Below, piece after piece: positions 27,956-34,975 of a stretch of DNA of 34,975 nt. This DNA is from a virus, in the IMG/VR virus record IMGVR_UViG_3300022843_000005, positions 1-34,975 of that record; one strand, given 5' to 3'. The notes beneath the pieces are model-generated. The model was not told the origin of the DNA. It did no database searches and saw only the letters and a program-made list of their open reading frames with translations. Position numbers and translations under genes: made by a program. Each line of letters opens with the position of its first letter. Position 1 is the first letter of the stretch.

Positions 27956-29607
27956 GCGATATACAATTAATAACACTAAAAAATTACGTTCGTCCTTCAC
28001 TTGAAGAGAACAAAGCGAAAGATTGGGTTTTAAACGGCAAAAATAACTCATTCTATCAGACTATTATAGATAGGGTAAACGGATCACCGACGAACTACGC
28101 AATAATCAGTTCTTATATAGATTTAATCTATGGTAAAGGTTTACGAGCAAAGAATGCAAAGTCTAACTTAGAAGCATGGACTAAGTTTAAATCGGTTATA
28201 ACTAAACAAGACATTCGTAAGATTATATCAGATAGAGAGTATTTCGGTGAGGCATCAATGGAGGTTATCCAGAGCAAAGGAAAAGGATTAAGTTCTATTA
28301 ATCACATACCTAAGAATTTAGTAGTCCCTGCGATTGAAAATGAAGATGGAGAAATCGCAAACTATTGGTTTAGTAGAGATTGGAGTGACATAACTAGAAA
28401 CAAACCCGATCCAATACCTGTATTTGAGGGTAAAGTAGAAAAAGAAATATTTGTTATTGCGCCATATAAGGCTGGTAAGAATTATTTTTCTGATCCAGAT
28501 TGGTTGGCAGCAATGCCTTACTGTGAGATGGAGGAGGAAATTGCAAATCTTAACATTAACGCTATTAAAAAAGGGTTAAGTGCTGGTTACATTATAAACA
28601 TTCCAGACGGTAACTCTTATGATGCTGAACAAAAAGAAGAGTTTAAAAGACAAGTTAAATTAAAGTTAACAAGCACAACGAATGCAAGTGATTTTATTAT
28701 ATCATTTAACGGAGTTGAGGAGCAAATTACTATAACTCCTTTTCCTGTAAACGATAATATCCATAAACAATGGCAATTCTTAACCGAGGAAAGCCGTCAA
28801 CAAATAATCACAGGGCACAAAGTAACAAGCCCAATGTTATTCGGCATAAAAGACAATACAGGATTCGGCAATAATGCAGATGAATTAGACACAGCCGAGG
28901 CTCAACTAATGAAAAGAGTGGTTGCACCTAAACAGCAACACATCATTGAAGCCTTAGAGACTATTTTAATTCAATACGGTATTAATTTAGAATTAGAGTT
29001 CATTCCTTTAACTGAAATTAAAGAAGAGCCTAAAGCGGTTGAGTTAAGTAGTGTTGAATGTTCGCATGATGATTTCGACGGAGTATTAGAGATGTACGCA
29101 GAAGAAGCACCAGAAGGTTACAGTTTAACAGATGGAGCAGAATTTGATTTACAACTAGCAGCAACATCTAAAAGTGACCAAGACACCGATAAATGGATAG
29201 TAAGGTATGCATACGATAAAGGTACAAGTAAAACGCCAGAAGGTAAAAGCAGAAGTTTCTGCAATAGAATGATGCGCCTTTCTAACGGTGGTAAAGTATT
29301 TAGAGAAGAGGACATTATAAAGATGGGCGATGATGGCGTAAACGGCAAATTTGCGCATACAGGCGGAACATACTCTATATGGTTATACGCTGGAGGTGTA
29401 AACTGTTATCATGTATGGCAAAGACGTATCTTTAAGAAAAAAGAACAGGAAAATGGAGACCTTTTTAAAGGAAACCCGATGCAAAATGTAAATCCTGTAA
29501 ACGTAAGCGAAGCAAAAAGACAAGGATGGAAGCACAAAGGCGATCCAAACGCAAGAGACGTATCAGTTCCAGAGATAAATAAGCCAAATAAAGGCAGTTT
29601 AAGATAG
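27952..29607 (+). CDS. Portal protein with extra C-terminal domain
   Basis: The N-terminal 350 residues resemble portal proteins of Bacteroidota phages: SSYIDLIYGKGL near the start, REYFGEASMEV, INHIPKNLVVPAIENEDGEI, and EESRQQIITGHKVTSPMLFG in the clip/stem region. The remaining ~190 residues form another domain with FCNRMMRLSNGGKVFREEDI, FAHTGGTYSIWLY and GGVNCYHVWQRR. The Cys and His spacing recalls minor head (MuF-type) proteins, so this may be a portal fused to a head-morphogenesis domain. The total of 551 residues is longer than a typical portal. Confidence 0.72.
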   Translation: MSDIQLITLKNYVRPSLEENKAKDWVLNGKNNSFYQTIIDRVNGSPTNYAIISSYIDLIYGKGLRAKNAKSNLEAWTKFKSVITKQDIRKIISDREYFGEASMEVIQSKGKGLSSINHIPKNLVVPAIENEDGEIANYWFSRDWSDITRNKPDPIPVFEGKVEKEIFVIAPYKAGKNYFSDPDWLAAMPYCEMEEEIANLNINAIKKGLSAGYIINIPDGNSYDAEQKEEFKRQVKLKLTSTTNASDFIISFNGVEEQITITPFPVNDNIHKQWQFLTEESRQQIITGHKVTSPMLFGIKDNTGFGNNADELDTAEAQLMKRVVAPKQQHIIEALETILIQYGINLELEFIPLTEIKEEPKAVELSSVECSHDDFDGVLEMYAEEAPEGYSLTDGAEFDLQLAATSKSDQDTDKWIVRYAYDKGTSKTPEGKSRSFCNRMMRLSNGGKVFREEDIIKMGDDGVNGKFAHTGGTYSIWLYAGGVNCYHVWQRRIFKKKEQENGDLFKGNPMQNVNPVNVSEAKRQGWKHKGDPNARDVSVPEINKPNKGSLR

Positions 29608-29610
29608 ATT

Positions 29611-30141
29611 ATGGCAATTAAATTATTTGAAACACCACAAGAAATAGCAAATACCACCATTTTAGGGGGGAATATTGATGTAGATAAGTACGCATTTGTC
29701 ATAAATAGCGTTATGATTACAACACTAGAGCCACTTTTAGGTAGCGAATTGTACGATAAGATACTAACAGACTGGACAGCCGACACTTTAGCAGGCGATT
29801 ATTTGACAATGTTCACAGAATTTATTAAACCGATAACAAAAAATGAATCTGCTGCTGAATATATAGAAATGTCTAGTTATACACTAGGCAATGGAGGTCT
29901 ATTTAAGCACTCACCAGATAACGCAGAAGTAGTAGACAAGGACGAAGCGCAGTTTTTAAGCGGTAAATATCATAATATCGCACAAATGTATATCCAAAGG
30001 TTTAATAAATGGATATGTAAAAATCCTATTACGGAATATAAGACCTCACAAGATGAAGTAAACGCCTCTAAAAGTTTAACGGTTCGGTCTGGTTGGTTCT
30101 TTGGCGAAGAGAACAAGAATTGTGATGATCTTTCCTGTTAA
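29611..30141 (+). CDS. Head-tail connector/adaptor protein
   Basis: The 176-residue protein begins MAIKLFETPQEIANTTILGG and has a helical body (EPLLGSELYDKILTDW, then YLTMFTEFIKPITKN) typical of adaptor proteins that stack below the portal. In Bacteroidota phages this place after the portal is held by such connectors. The last 20 residues contain a Cys pair. It starts three bases after the portal stop and shares a base with the start of the next gene. The family was not confirmed. Confidence 0.6.
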   Translation: MAIKLFETPQEIANTTILGGNIDVDKYAFVINSVMITTLEPLLGSELYDKILTDWTADTLAGDYLTMFTEFIKPITKNESAAEYIEMSSYTLGNGGLFKHSPDNAEVVDKDEAQFLSGKYHNIAQMYIQRFNKWICKNPITEYKTSQDEVNASKSLTVRSGWFFGEENKNCDDLSC

Positions 30142-31343
30142 TGATTTGCGGAATTACAGCAGGCAGGGCTAAAAGATGCAGCGATAGTATTGCAGGGTTC
30201 GATATTGTTTATCTATTTCCTTTTGTTAGTTACGATAGGTCTCAAATTATTTTGAATACTAATATTATAACTACATTTCCAGACACGCAGATATTTAAGT
30301 TTGAAGTATTAAACGCTAATTTGTCAGAAGAAATGAGTGAGGACGATGGAGGTACGTTTTACGATCAAAATTTAAGTTTTGACTTATCTAAATCTACGGT
30401 AGAGGACAATTTAGAATTAACTAAACTAATGGACAAGGATTATATGGCTATTGTATCAGACAGAAACGGTATATTTAGATTGTTAGGGACTTATAACGGA
30501 TTACAAACAGAGGTTACAAAGGTAACAGGGGGCGGTATGGCAGACTTTAATGGGTATAAGGTAACAATGGAAGGAAAGGAATCTTTGAACTCCTTATTCG
30601 TGTCTAATTTAGCAGACGCAGGATTTATAATAGATGAGGAATATTCATGTACTCCCTTTATGGTTAGTGCGGAGGAGTTGTCGTATAATCCTGTTAAATA
30701 CGGTTATTTGTATAACCATTACACAATTCAAGATGTTAGAAATATAGCAAATACAGGGTGGGGTGTTGCAGACAAATCAGAATATGAAGCATTAATGCTA
30801 TACTATGATTCTTCAGGAACTTATTTAAGTAATACTGCATCTACATTTTTAAAAGATGCGGACACTTCTAAATGGAGTGTTCCTTCAAATGGAGAGAACC
30901 AATCAAATCTTAACCTTGTAGGTTCAGGGTCAAGAAACGCATCAGGTGCATTTGCAAACTTGTTGAGTGTTTGTAGATTATGGAACAATGATACAGCAGT
31001 AGGTCAAGGTGTTGTTTCTCAAACTTTAGCAAATGAAGCTTATTTTTTAACATCAGTTGGAGCTGATGTATGGACAGTTGCTTTTGAAGAAGGTTATTCA
31101 ATAAGATTAATAAAAGACACCACAACTCTTTCAAATGGAGAATCTAGTACTTACACAGGTAATGATGGTAAAACATATCGCACTATCTGTATAGGAACTC
31201 AAGAATGGTTAGCGGATAACCTTGTAGAAACTTTATATAGAAATTTAGATTCAATACCAATAGTAACAAATAATATTACTTGGGCAGGTTTGTCAACAGG
31301 GGCAAGATGTAGTTATAATAATGATGAAGCCAACGCAATATAA
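30141..31343 (+). CDS. Virion protein with a circularly permuted FISUMP domain
   Basis: Residues 1-160 are paralogous to the 27017 protein (ITAGRAKRCSD, AIVSDRNG). Residues about 186-330 match the second half of a FISUMP (Fibrobacter succinogenes major paralogous) domain: YGYLYNHYTI, then WSVPSNGENQSN, then GYSIRLIKD. Residues 336-395 match the first half: GNDGKTYRTICIGTQEWLAD, then TGARCSYNND. The halves are in reversed order, so the domain is circularly permuted. FISUMP is lectin-like, so a cell-surface-binding role at the virion tip or capsid surface is plausible. Confidence 0.7.
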   Translation: MICGITAGRAKRCSDSIAGFDIVYLFPFVSYDRSQIILNTNIITTFPDTQIFKFEVLNANLSEEMSEDDGGTFYDQNLSFDLSKSTVEDNLELTKLMDKDYMAIVSDRNGIFRLLGTYNGLQTEVTKVTGGGMADFNGYKVTMEGKESLNSLFVSNLADAGFIIDEEYSCTPFMVSAEELSYNPVKYGYLYNHYTIQDVRNIANTGWGVADKSEYEALMLYYDSSGTYLSNTASTFLKDADTSKWSVPSNGENQSNLNLVGSGSRNASGAFANLLSVCRLWNNDTAVGQGVVSQTLANEAYFLTSVGADVWTVAFEEGYSIRLIKDTTTLSNGESSTYTGNDGKTYRTICIGTQEWLADNLVETLYRNLDSIPIVTNNITWAGLSTGARCSYNNDEANAI

Positions 31344-31346
31344 AAT

Positions 31347-32021
31347 ATGATAGTAAAACTAACATTAAATGCAGGAGCGGGAACAGGTTTAGGGGGATTT
31401 GACTTATACTCAAACTCTACAGGTTCTTTTGTTAAATTTAACACGAGCTCTATAACGAGACAGCAAATATTGAACGGCTACATAACTTCTTTAGCTCCTG
31501 ATGGGACTACGGTTGTAAGAATAACCTCTCTAGGAGATTGTTCAAACTCTTATGATTCTACAGTATCTTTCTTGTCTATTGGTAATATTTTCGATGAAGG
31601 AGTTGGAGAGCCTAACGAGTGGAACTCGGAAAGTTTAATAAACGCATCCGTTGTAAGTAGCAATCCTTACAACGGAATAAAATCACTAGATTTAGCCTCG
31701 TCTTTTACGGCACAATACAAGACTACGAATTCTATTACAGACACAAGTTCATCAACTGTAACAATATGGGTTAAATTAAAAGCAACAGCTCCTACAAACT
31801 GGAGGCTTCACATGAGTGTTAGTTTAAACGGTTCTGGAATTGGAACTTACGATTTGTTCGAGGCAAATTCAGGTGGATTTGACAGAAGTAGTTTAGTTTA
31901 TCAAGAGGTAACTTTTGACTTATCAGGATTTTCGCCCTTCACTTATAACGAGTTAGAGTTTCACTCTTCTAATTTTACAGATGGTATGTACGCTGACGTT
32001 TGGAACTTATCATATGTATAA
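31347..32021 (+). CDS. Virion protein with jelly-roll-like domain (224 aa)
   Basis: The N-terminal part (GAGTGLGGFDLYSNSTGSFV, then VRITSLGDCSNSYDSTVSFL) and the C-terminal part (SLNGSGIGTYDLFEANSGGF, then YQEVTFDLSGFSPFTYNELE) are beta-rich, like carbohydrate-binding jelly rolls. No enzyme motif is visible. It follows the FISUMP protein, so it could be another surface adhesin or decoration. Assignment is by composition only. Confidence 0.5.
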   Translation: MIVKLTLNAGAGTGLGGFDLYSNSTGSFVKFNTSSITRQQILNGYITSLAPDGTTVVRITSLGDCSNSYDSTVSFLSIGNIFDEGVGEPNEWNSESLINASVVSSNPYNGIKSLDLASSFTAQYKTTNSITDTSSSTVTIWVKLKATAPTNWRLHMSVSLNGSGIGTYDLFEANSGGFDRSSLVYQEVTFDLSGFSPFTYNELEFHSSNFTDGMYADVWNLSYV

Positions 32022-32032
32022 AAATTAAAAAA

Positions 32033-32329
32033 ATGACAGCAAAAGAAAACGAAGAGTTCATAATACTCAAGCAAGATGTAAAATATATAAAGTCAGAAGT
32101 TACAGAGATTAAAAGAAATAGCAAGCAATTAAATGACAGCATGTTACTTTTAACTTCTAAAATGTTTACCGATGAATCTACAGGCGAAGATGGATTTTTT
32201 GAAATAACTAAACGGCATGGTATTCGATTGACTAAATTAGAGAACTTTAAAGCGGTGGGTTACGGTGTTATTATGGCGGTTGGAATATTAGCAGGATGGT
32301 GGTTAAAATTTAAACAAGAGGTGTTATGA
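32033..32329 (+). CDS. Coiled-coil protein with one TM segment (possible lysis protein)
   Basis: The start at 32033 (MTAKENEEFIILKQDVKYIK) is preferred over an upstream in-frame codon that would overlap the previous gene. The first 75 residues are a charged coiled coil (TEIKRNSKQLNDSMLL), and residues about 76-92 are one hydrophobic helix (AVGYGVIMAVGILAGWWL). A coiled coil plus a C-terminal TM helix just before the endolysin is a layout seen in XhlA-type holin partners. Its stop overlaps the endolysin start. Confidence 0.6.
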   Translation: MTAKENEEFIILKQDVKYIKSEVTEIKRNSKQLNDSMLLLTSKMFTDESTGEDGFFEITKRHGIRLTKLENFKAVGYGVIMAVGILAGWWLKFKQEVL

Positions 32330-32664
32330 AATATTTTAAAGAAGATGAGTTTTTAATGGATGGGGTAATTGTGTTCGATAAAATGGATACTAATTTATTA
32401 AAAGACTTAGACCTACTCAGGGAACTTGTAAGAGAGCCTTTACACGTTACTAGTAGTTACAGAGATGAAGAGAAAAATGATGCTGTGGGTGGGAGTTCAC
32501 GAAGCCAACATTTAAAAGGTAAAGCGGTAGACTTGTCGTGTAACAACGGAACATTAAGAGCAAAAATTGTTAGACAAGCGTTAGTATTAGGTTTAACGTG
32601 TGGAGTGGCAAAGACTTTTGTGCATATAGACAACAGAGATAATCAAGTAGTATTCACATATTAA
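32326..32664 (+). CDS. Endolysin, M15 peptidase (D-Ala-D-Ala carboxypeptidase type)
   Basis: This 112-residue enzyme has the M15 metal ligands: SQHLKGKAVD at 60-69 (His62 and Asp69) and VHIDNRD around His100 and Asp102. VTSSYRDEEKNDAVGG precedes the first ligand, as in the M15_3 family. It would cut peptidoglycan stem peptides or cross-links at lysis. No signal peptide is visible, so a holin must release it. It lies between the TM coiled-coil protein and the holin, with overlapping ends. Confidence 0.85.
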   Translation: MKYFKEDEFLMDGVIVFDKMDTNLLKDLDLLRELVREPLHVTSSYRDEEKNDAVGGSSRSQHLKGKAVDLSCNNGTLRAKIVRQALVLGLTCGVAKTFVHIDNRDNQVVFTY

Positions 32665-33134
32665 TGGGAGATTATAAAAAAGAAAACGGATCATCCAGAG
32701 TTGGTGATTTCTTACGGTCTTTAGATTTAAAGCAAAACTTACCAAAAGCGTTAGGATTAGGTGTTAGTATTTTAAAGGGTGATATAGAAGGCGTTAAAAG
32801 TTTCATAAGCGGAAACAACGAAATGACTTTAAAGCATCAAGAGTACGCTTTAAAACTGTTAGAGTTAGACGCAATTAACGAACAGGAGAAAACTAAAAGA
32901 TGGGAAGCGGATGCTCATTCAGATTCATGGCTAAGTAAGAACGTAAGACCTCTAGTTTTAATATACCTTATTTTCTGCACTACTGTTTTAATAGTTGCTG
33001 ATAGTATGGATAACGCTTTCATTGTTGCGGATCATTGGGTTAGTCTTTTATCAAGTCTATTGATTACGGTTGTAGGTGGGTATTTTGCTCTTAGAGAGTT
33101 CGGTAAATTCACTACAAAGAAGTACAAAAACTAA
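32664..33134 (+). CDS. Holin (3TM-type)
   Basis: At 156 residues, the C-terminal half contains hydrophobic segments at about 97-112 (LVLIYLIFCTTVLIVAD) and 125-143 (VSLLSSLLITVVGGYFALR), preceded by KRWEADAHSDSWLSKNVRPL, a block I know from 3TM-type phage holins. The N-terminal half is amphipathic, with one weak hydrophobic stretch. It lets the endolysin reach the peptidoglycan. It is the last late gene and is followed by a terminator. Confidence 0.75.
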   Translation: MGDYKKENGSSRVGDFLRSLDLKQNLPKALGLGVSILKGDIEGVKSFISGNNEMTLKHQEYALKLLELDAINEQEKTKRWEADAHSDSWLSKNVRPLVLIYLIFCTTVLIVADSMDNAFIVADHWVSLLSSLLITVVGGYFALREFGKFTTKKYKN

Positions 33135-33143
33135 ATTAATTAC

Positions 33144-33174
33144 AAAGCACTTTCCTTACAGTTAGTGCTTTTTT
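33144..33174 (+). terminator. Rho-independent terminator at end of late unit
   Basis: AAAGCACT (33144-33151) pairs with AGTGCTTT (33164-33171) around a 12-nt loop, followed by a T-run to 33174. It ends the portal-lysis unit before the early promoter. Confidence 0.85.
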
Positions 33175-33206
33175 GTGTTTAATCGGTAAATAATATAAAA
33201 TATATC

Positions 33207-33236
33207 TTGTATATCTAATATAGTTTTGTATATTTG
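33207..33236 (+). promoter_or_regulatory. Strong host-type early promoter
   Basis: TTG (33207-33209), exactly 19 nt, then TATATTTG (33229-33236): a consensus Bacteroidota promoter. The expected start is near 33243. It lies after a terminator and before the small early genes, so it is the main early promoter of the phage. Confidence 0.85.
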
Positions 33237-33264
33237 CTTAACATTAATAATTTAATATATTAAA

Positions 33265-33399
33265 ATGAAGAAATTAATTGAAATAAAAGAAGAAGATAAC
33301 GCTGTAATTAAATTAAAAAAATTAGCAATTGATGCAAATTTAAGTTTTACCGAGTATCTTACAGATGTATTGTTTAACCATTCTAAAAATTATAAATAA
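33265..33399 (+). CDS. Ribbon-helix-helix-like small protein (44 aa)
   Basis: The frame begins MKKLIEIKEEDNAVIKLKKL and continues with AIDANLSFTEYLTDVLF, the beta-strand/helix/helix outline of a ribbon-helix-helix (CopG-like) DNA-binding protein: a short strand, then a helix of Lys/Leu, then a helix after a polar turn. As the first gene after the early promoter it may be an autoregulator. The family is inferred from the pattern only. Confidence 0.6.
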   Translation: MKKLIEIKEEDNAVIKLKKLAIDANLSFTEYLTDVLFNHSKNYK

Positions 33400-33400
33400 A

Positions 33401-33658
33401 ATGAGAAGAGTAACACAAAAATTATTAAACAAGGCTTTAAAAGAGGCTACTGTACATTACCAAGGAGAAGATACTTATATAGAATATGATAGTGCTGGTT
33501 TTTATTTATTTGGCAGTTGTCTTTCTTGTTCTGCGTTCGATGTAGATGATGAAGAGGTACAACTAACAGAAGAACAACAGACGATCGTGTATAACTTTAT
33601 AAAAGACTTACAAGACACTGAACAAGAAAGACAAACAGAATTAGAAAATCAATTTTAA
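33401..33658 (+). CDS. Hypothetical early protein (85 aa)
   Basis: ATG 33401, one base after the previous stop, is chosen over an upstream in-frame start lying inside the previous gene. The protein begins MRRVTQKLLNKALKEATVHY, has a Cys pair (SCLSCSAFD) and a long acidic C-terminal helix (QQTIVYNFIKDLQDTEQERQ). No family recognised. It is part of the dense early block. Confidence 0.65.
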   Translation: MRRVTQKLLNKALKEATVHYQGEDTYIEYDSAGFYLFGSCLSCSAFDVDDEEVQLTEEQQTIVYNFIKDLQDTEQERQTELENQF

Positions 33659-33659
33659 C

Positions 33660-33764
33660 ATGTATTTAACATATTTTATATCATTAGCAGGAGTAATATC
33701 AATAACTTTAACAATTGTTTATAAAATAATTATGCAATTCAAAAAACACATTAAAACTAAATAA
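33660..33764 (+). CDS. Small single-TM protein (34 aa)
   Basis: ATG 33660 opens 34 codons: MYLTYFISLAGVISITLTIV forms one membrane helix and the rest, QFKKHIKTK, is basic and cytosolic. Spacing to the previous gene (one base) and to the next (two bases) fits an operon. Function unknown. Confidence 0.5.
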   Translation: MYLTYFISLAGVISITLTIVYKIIMQFKKHIKTK

Positions 33765-33766
33765 CA

Positions 33767-33934
33767 ATGATTAAAACAATTTTACCAACAGGAGTAATAG
33801 TAAAACACAGACAAGAAGGTACTATAAAAGTACACAGCCAGATATTAAAAGATGAACCTATCTACAACGAGGTAACATTAGAAACGGCTCTTAAAAATGA
33901 ATTAAAAGATAATCTTATAAAACTACACAAATGA
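33767..33934 (+). CDS. Hypothetical early protein (55 aa)
   Basis: The protein begins MIKTILPTGVIVKHRQEGTI, continues with a beta-rich first half and ends in a helix (LETALKNELKDNLIKLHK). No family recognised. The stop overlaps the next ATG as ATGA. Confidence 0.55.
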   Translation: MIKTILPTGVIVKHRQEGTIKVHSQILKDEPIYNEVTLETALKNELKDNLIKLHK

Positions 33935-34068
33935 AAGAATTAGAATTAACACCGAGACAGGCACAAATGATACAAAGAGCAATAGTTTGCTACAAAGTTG
34001 TAGATGACAAACTACTATCAGAAGAGGATCAAAAAGAATTAGCAAATTTATACATAGAATTAGCATAA
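33931..34068 (+). CDS. Small helical early protein (45 aa), paralogue of 34267
   Basis: MKELELTPRQAQMIQRAIVC and LLSEEDQKELANLYIELA resemble the 43-residue protein at 34267 (MKGIQFSNKE, then ISLEEAKELKSLYIKIK): both have a short strand, a helix, and an S-x-E-E...EL-x-x-LYI end. They look like a local duplication. Function unknown. Confidence 0.55.
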   Translation: MKELELTPRQAQMIQRAIVCYKVVDDKLLSEEDQKELANLYIELA

Positions 34069-34080
34069 AACTAAATCGCC

Positions 34081-34260
34081 ATGGAATTTAAAGGAACAAA
34101 AGAAGAGTGGAAAGTAAGAGAAGCAGCGCCACAGTTGTTAAAGGCATTAGAATGTATTATTGACCCTCTAACTGGAATGGTCTGTAACCATGTAGCGAAT
34201 TACATTGGTACAAGTAAATCATATCAAATAGAACGAGCGATTAACAAGGCATTAAACTAA
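34081..34260 (+). CDS. Hypothetical early protein (59 aa)
   Basis: It begins MEFKGTKEEWKVREAAPQLL, followed by KALECIIDP and a C-terminal SYQIERAINKALN. The start with GTKEEW and A-x-x-LLKAL resembles small phage proteins of unknown function in which a TKGEW element precedes an A-PELLEAL helix. No role can be assigned. Confidence 0.6.
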   Translation: MEFKGTKEEWKVREAAPQLLKALECIIDPLTGMVCNHVANYIGTSKSYQIERAINKALN

Positions 34261-34266
34261 AACATT

Positions 34267-34398
34267 ATGAAAGGAATACAATTCAGCAACAAAGAGTTAA
34301 TTATGCTAGAGAAAGCGTTAGTAAAATACATACTAGACGATAACATCTCACTAGAAGAGGCGAAAGAATTAAAATCTTTATACATTAAAATTAAATAA
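34267..34398 (+). CDS. Small helical early protein (43 aa), paralogue of 33931
   Basis: The frame encodes MKGIQFSNKELIMLEKALVK, then YILDDNISLEEAKELKSLYI, and ends KIK. It is related to the protein at 33931 (same length class and SxEE...ELxxLYI end). It ends two bases before the Rad52-like start. Confidence 0.55.
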   Translation: MKGIQFSNKELIMLEKALVKYILDDNISLEEAKELKSLYIKIK

Positions 34399-34400
34399 AA

Positions 34401-34975
34401 ATGAATTTACAAGACTTAAAAAAAGAAATGCCTTTTAAATGGCGAGTTCAAAGTACAAATGAATACGGTTCTAATTGCGTTGCTTACATAGACGCAAGAG
34501 ATGTACAGGATATACTAGACGATGTTTGCGGTGCTGAAAATTGGCAAGTAAAGTATTCAGAACACAAAGGAAATTTATTTGCAAGTATAGGGATTGACTG
34601 TAACAAAGACGATGGTTGGGTTTGGAAGTCTGATTGCGGAACTGAAAGCCAAGTTGAAAAGCAAAAAGGAGAAGCCTCAGACGCTTTTAAACGTGCTGCG
34701 GTAATGTGGGGAGTTGGTAGGTTCTTATACTCATTAGGAATTATTAAAATAAAAGAAGTTATAAAAGTAGGTAACAAGTTGTACCCAGCAGATAAAGGAC
34801 AAAGAATTTGGAACATAAATGAATACTGTAATAAGATACATAATTCAAAGAACGTTAAACGCAAAGAAGCCTTAACTATTGATAAGTTCGATAAAGCAAA
34901 ACTGTTTACACCAGAGCAGATTAAGAAAGTACTAGACACGTTTAGAATGTCAAGCGATCAAAGAAAAGATTTAAC
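34401..34975 (+). CDS. Rad52/Rad22-like single-strand annealing protein, main part
   Basis: Single-strand annealing proteins pair complementary ssDNA in phage recombination. Residues about 5-115 match the Rad52/Rad22 core: FKWRVQSTNEYGSNCVAYID with a strand-rich start, WQVKYSEHKGNLFASIGIDC, and the hallmark KQKGEASDAFKRAAVMWGVG followed by RFLYSLG. The reading frame runs off the window end and is completed at 1-140 (stop at 138-140), giving 195 residues after removal of the 127-bp overlap. It opens the recombination module with NinB-like and NinG proteins. Confidence 0.85.
   Translation, partial: MNLQDLKKEMPFKWRVQSTNEYGSNCVAYIDARDVQDILDDVCGAENWQVKYSEHKGNLFASIGIDCNKDDGWVWKSDCGTESQVEKQKGEASDAFKRAAVMWGVGRFLYSLGIIKIKEVIKVGNKLYPADKGQRIWNINEYCNKIHNSKNVKRKEALTIDKFDKAKLFTPEQIKKVLDTFRMSSDQRKDL
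34849..34975. repeat. Right copy of 127-bp terminal direct repeat
   Basis: Identical to positions 1-127; see there. The overlap shows that the sequence closes into a circle of 34,848 bp. Confidence 0.95.

Noticed and set aside
30141-31343. Diversity-generating retroelement target (lectin-like domain on a virion protein)
   Set aside because: No reverse transcriptase gene and no template repeat were found anywhere in the window, so the FISUMP domain is not supported as a variable region.
34484-34939. Minus-strand reading frame of 151 codons
   Set aside because: It is antisense to the Rad52-like gene, whose motif-rich sequence is clearly the coding strand.
1-34975. True 127-bp direct terminal repeats of a linear virion genome
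   Set aside because: The repeat length equals a common assembler k-mer and there is no coverage evidence. Circular closure is the simpler reading.

Overview
This window is a complete genome of a tailed, siphovirus-like phage whose host is very probably in the Bacteroidota, most likely Flavobacteriia. The DNA is AT-rich. The recognisable host-type promoters follow the Bacteroidota pattern (TTG, about 19 nt, then TAnnTTTG), starts lack clear Shine-Dalgarno sites and sit in A-rich leaders, and the structural proteins are of the Bacteroidota phage type. The first 127 bases are repeated exactly as the last 127, so the molecule closes to 34,848 bp and a Rad52-like gene runs across the window ends. 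I saw no integrase, repressor, tRNA, rRNA, CRISPR array or reverse transcriptase, so a lytic lifestyle is likely but not proven.

Layout. (1) About 33.2 kb through the window ends to 7.0 kb: early genes. A strong host-type promoter (33207-33236) drives tiny proteins, then recombination and replication genes: a Rad52-like annealing protein, a NinB-like protein, NinG, a DnaA domain IV-like protein, a cytosine-C5 methyltransferase, a second promoter with a pseudoknotted leader, a replication protein, a DPPY methyltransferase, a RecA/RepA-like ATPase and a calcineurin-like phosphoesterase. (2) 7.0-10.0 kb: middle region with small exported or membrane proteins, a candidate small RNA with a clear terminator, a structured leader, a sigma-factor-like protein, and an array of short TCCGG-containing repeats. 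(3) 10.0-13.0 kb: a terminase-small-like/GIY-YIG fusion, both terminase subunits and a third DNA methyltransferase. (4) 13.05-23.1 kb: a tail-chaperone-like gene with a T10 frameshift site, a P-loop kinase-like protein, neck and tail proteins, fibres and the tape measure. (5) 23.1-24.8 kb: a minus-strand cassette with a NUMOD4/HNH/AP2 homing endonuclease and four small genes. (6) 25.0-30.1 kb: protease-scaffold, major capsid, a virion protein, portal and connector. (7) 30.1-33.1 kb: a FISUMP-domain virion protein, another virion protein and the lysis genes.

The main new observation is a bipartite element, GTAACAAA-N10-TTTAGTTATA, found four times with identical spacing and always on the plus strand. 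It lies immediately before the tail-chaperone gene, before the protease-scaffold gene, before the portal operon, and within the 3' end of a tail gene upstream of the fibre gene. Its GTAAC-N17-GTT core resembles promoters read by ECF sigma factors, and the phage encodes a sigma-like protein at 8158. Together these suggest a self-encoded late-transcription switch. Other points of interest are the probable -1 frameshift at T10, RNA pseudoknots in leaders, the iteron-like array before the packaging genes, possible C-terminal clamp-binding motifs on two methyltransferases, the terminase-like/GIY-YIG fusion and a circularly permuted FISUMP domain.
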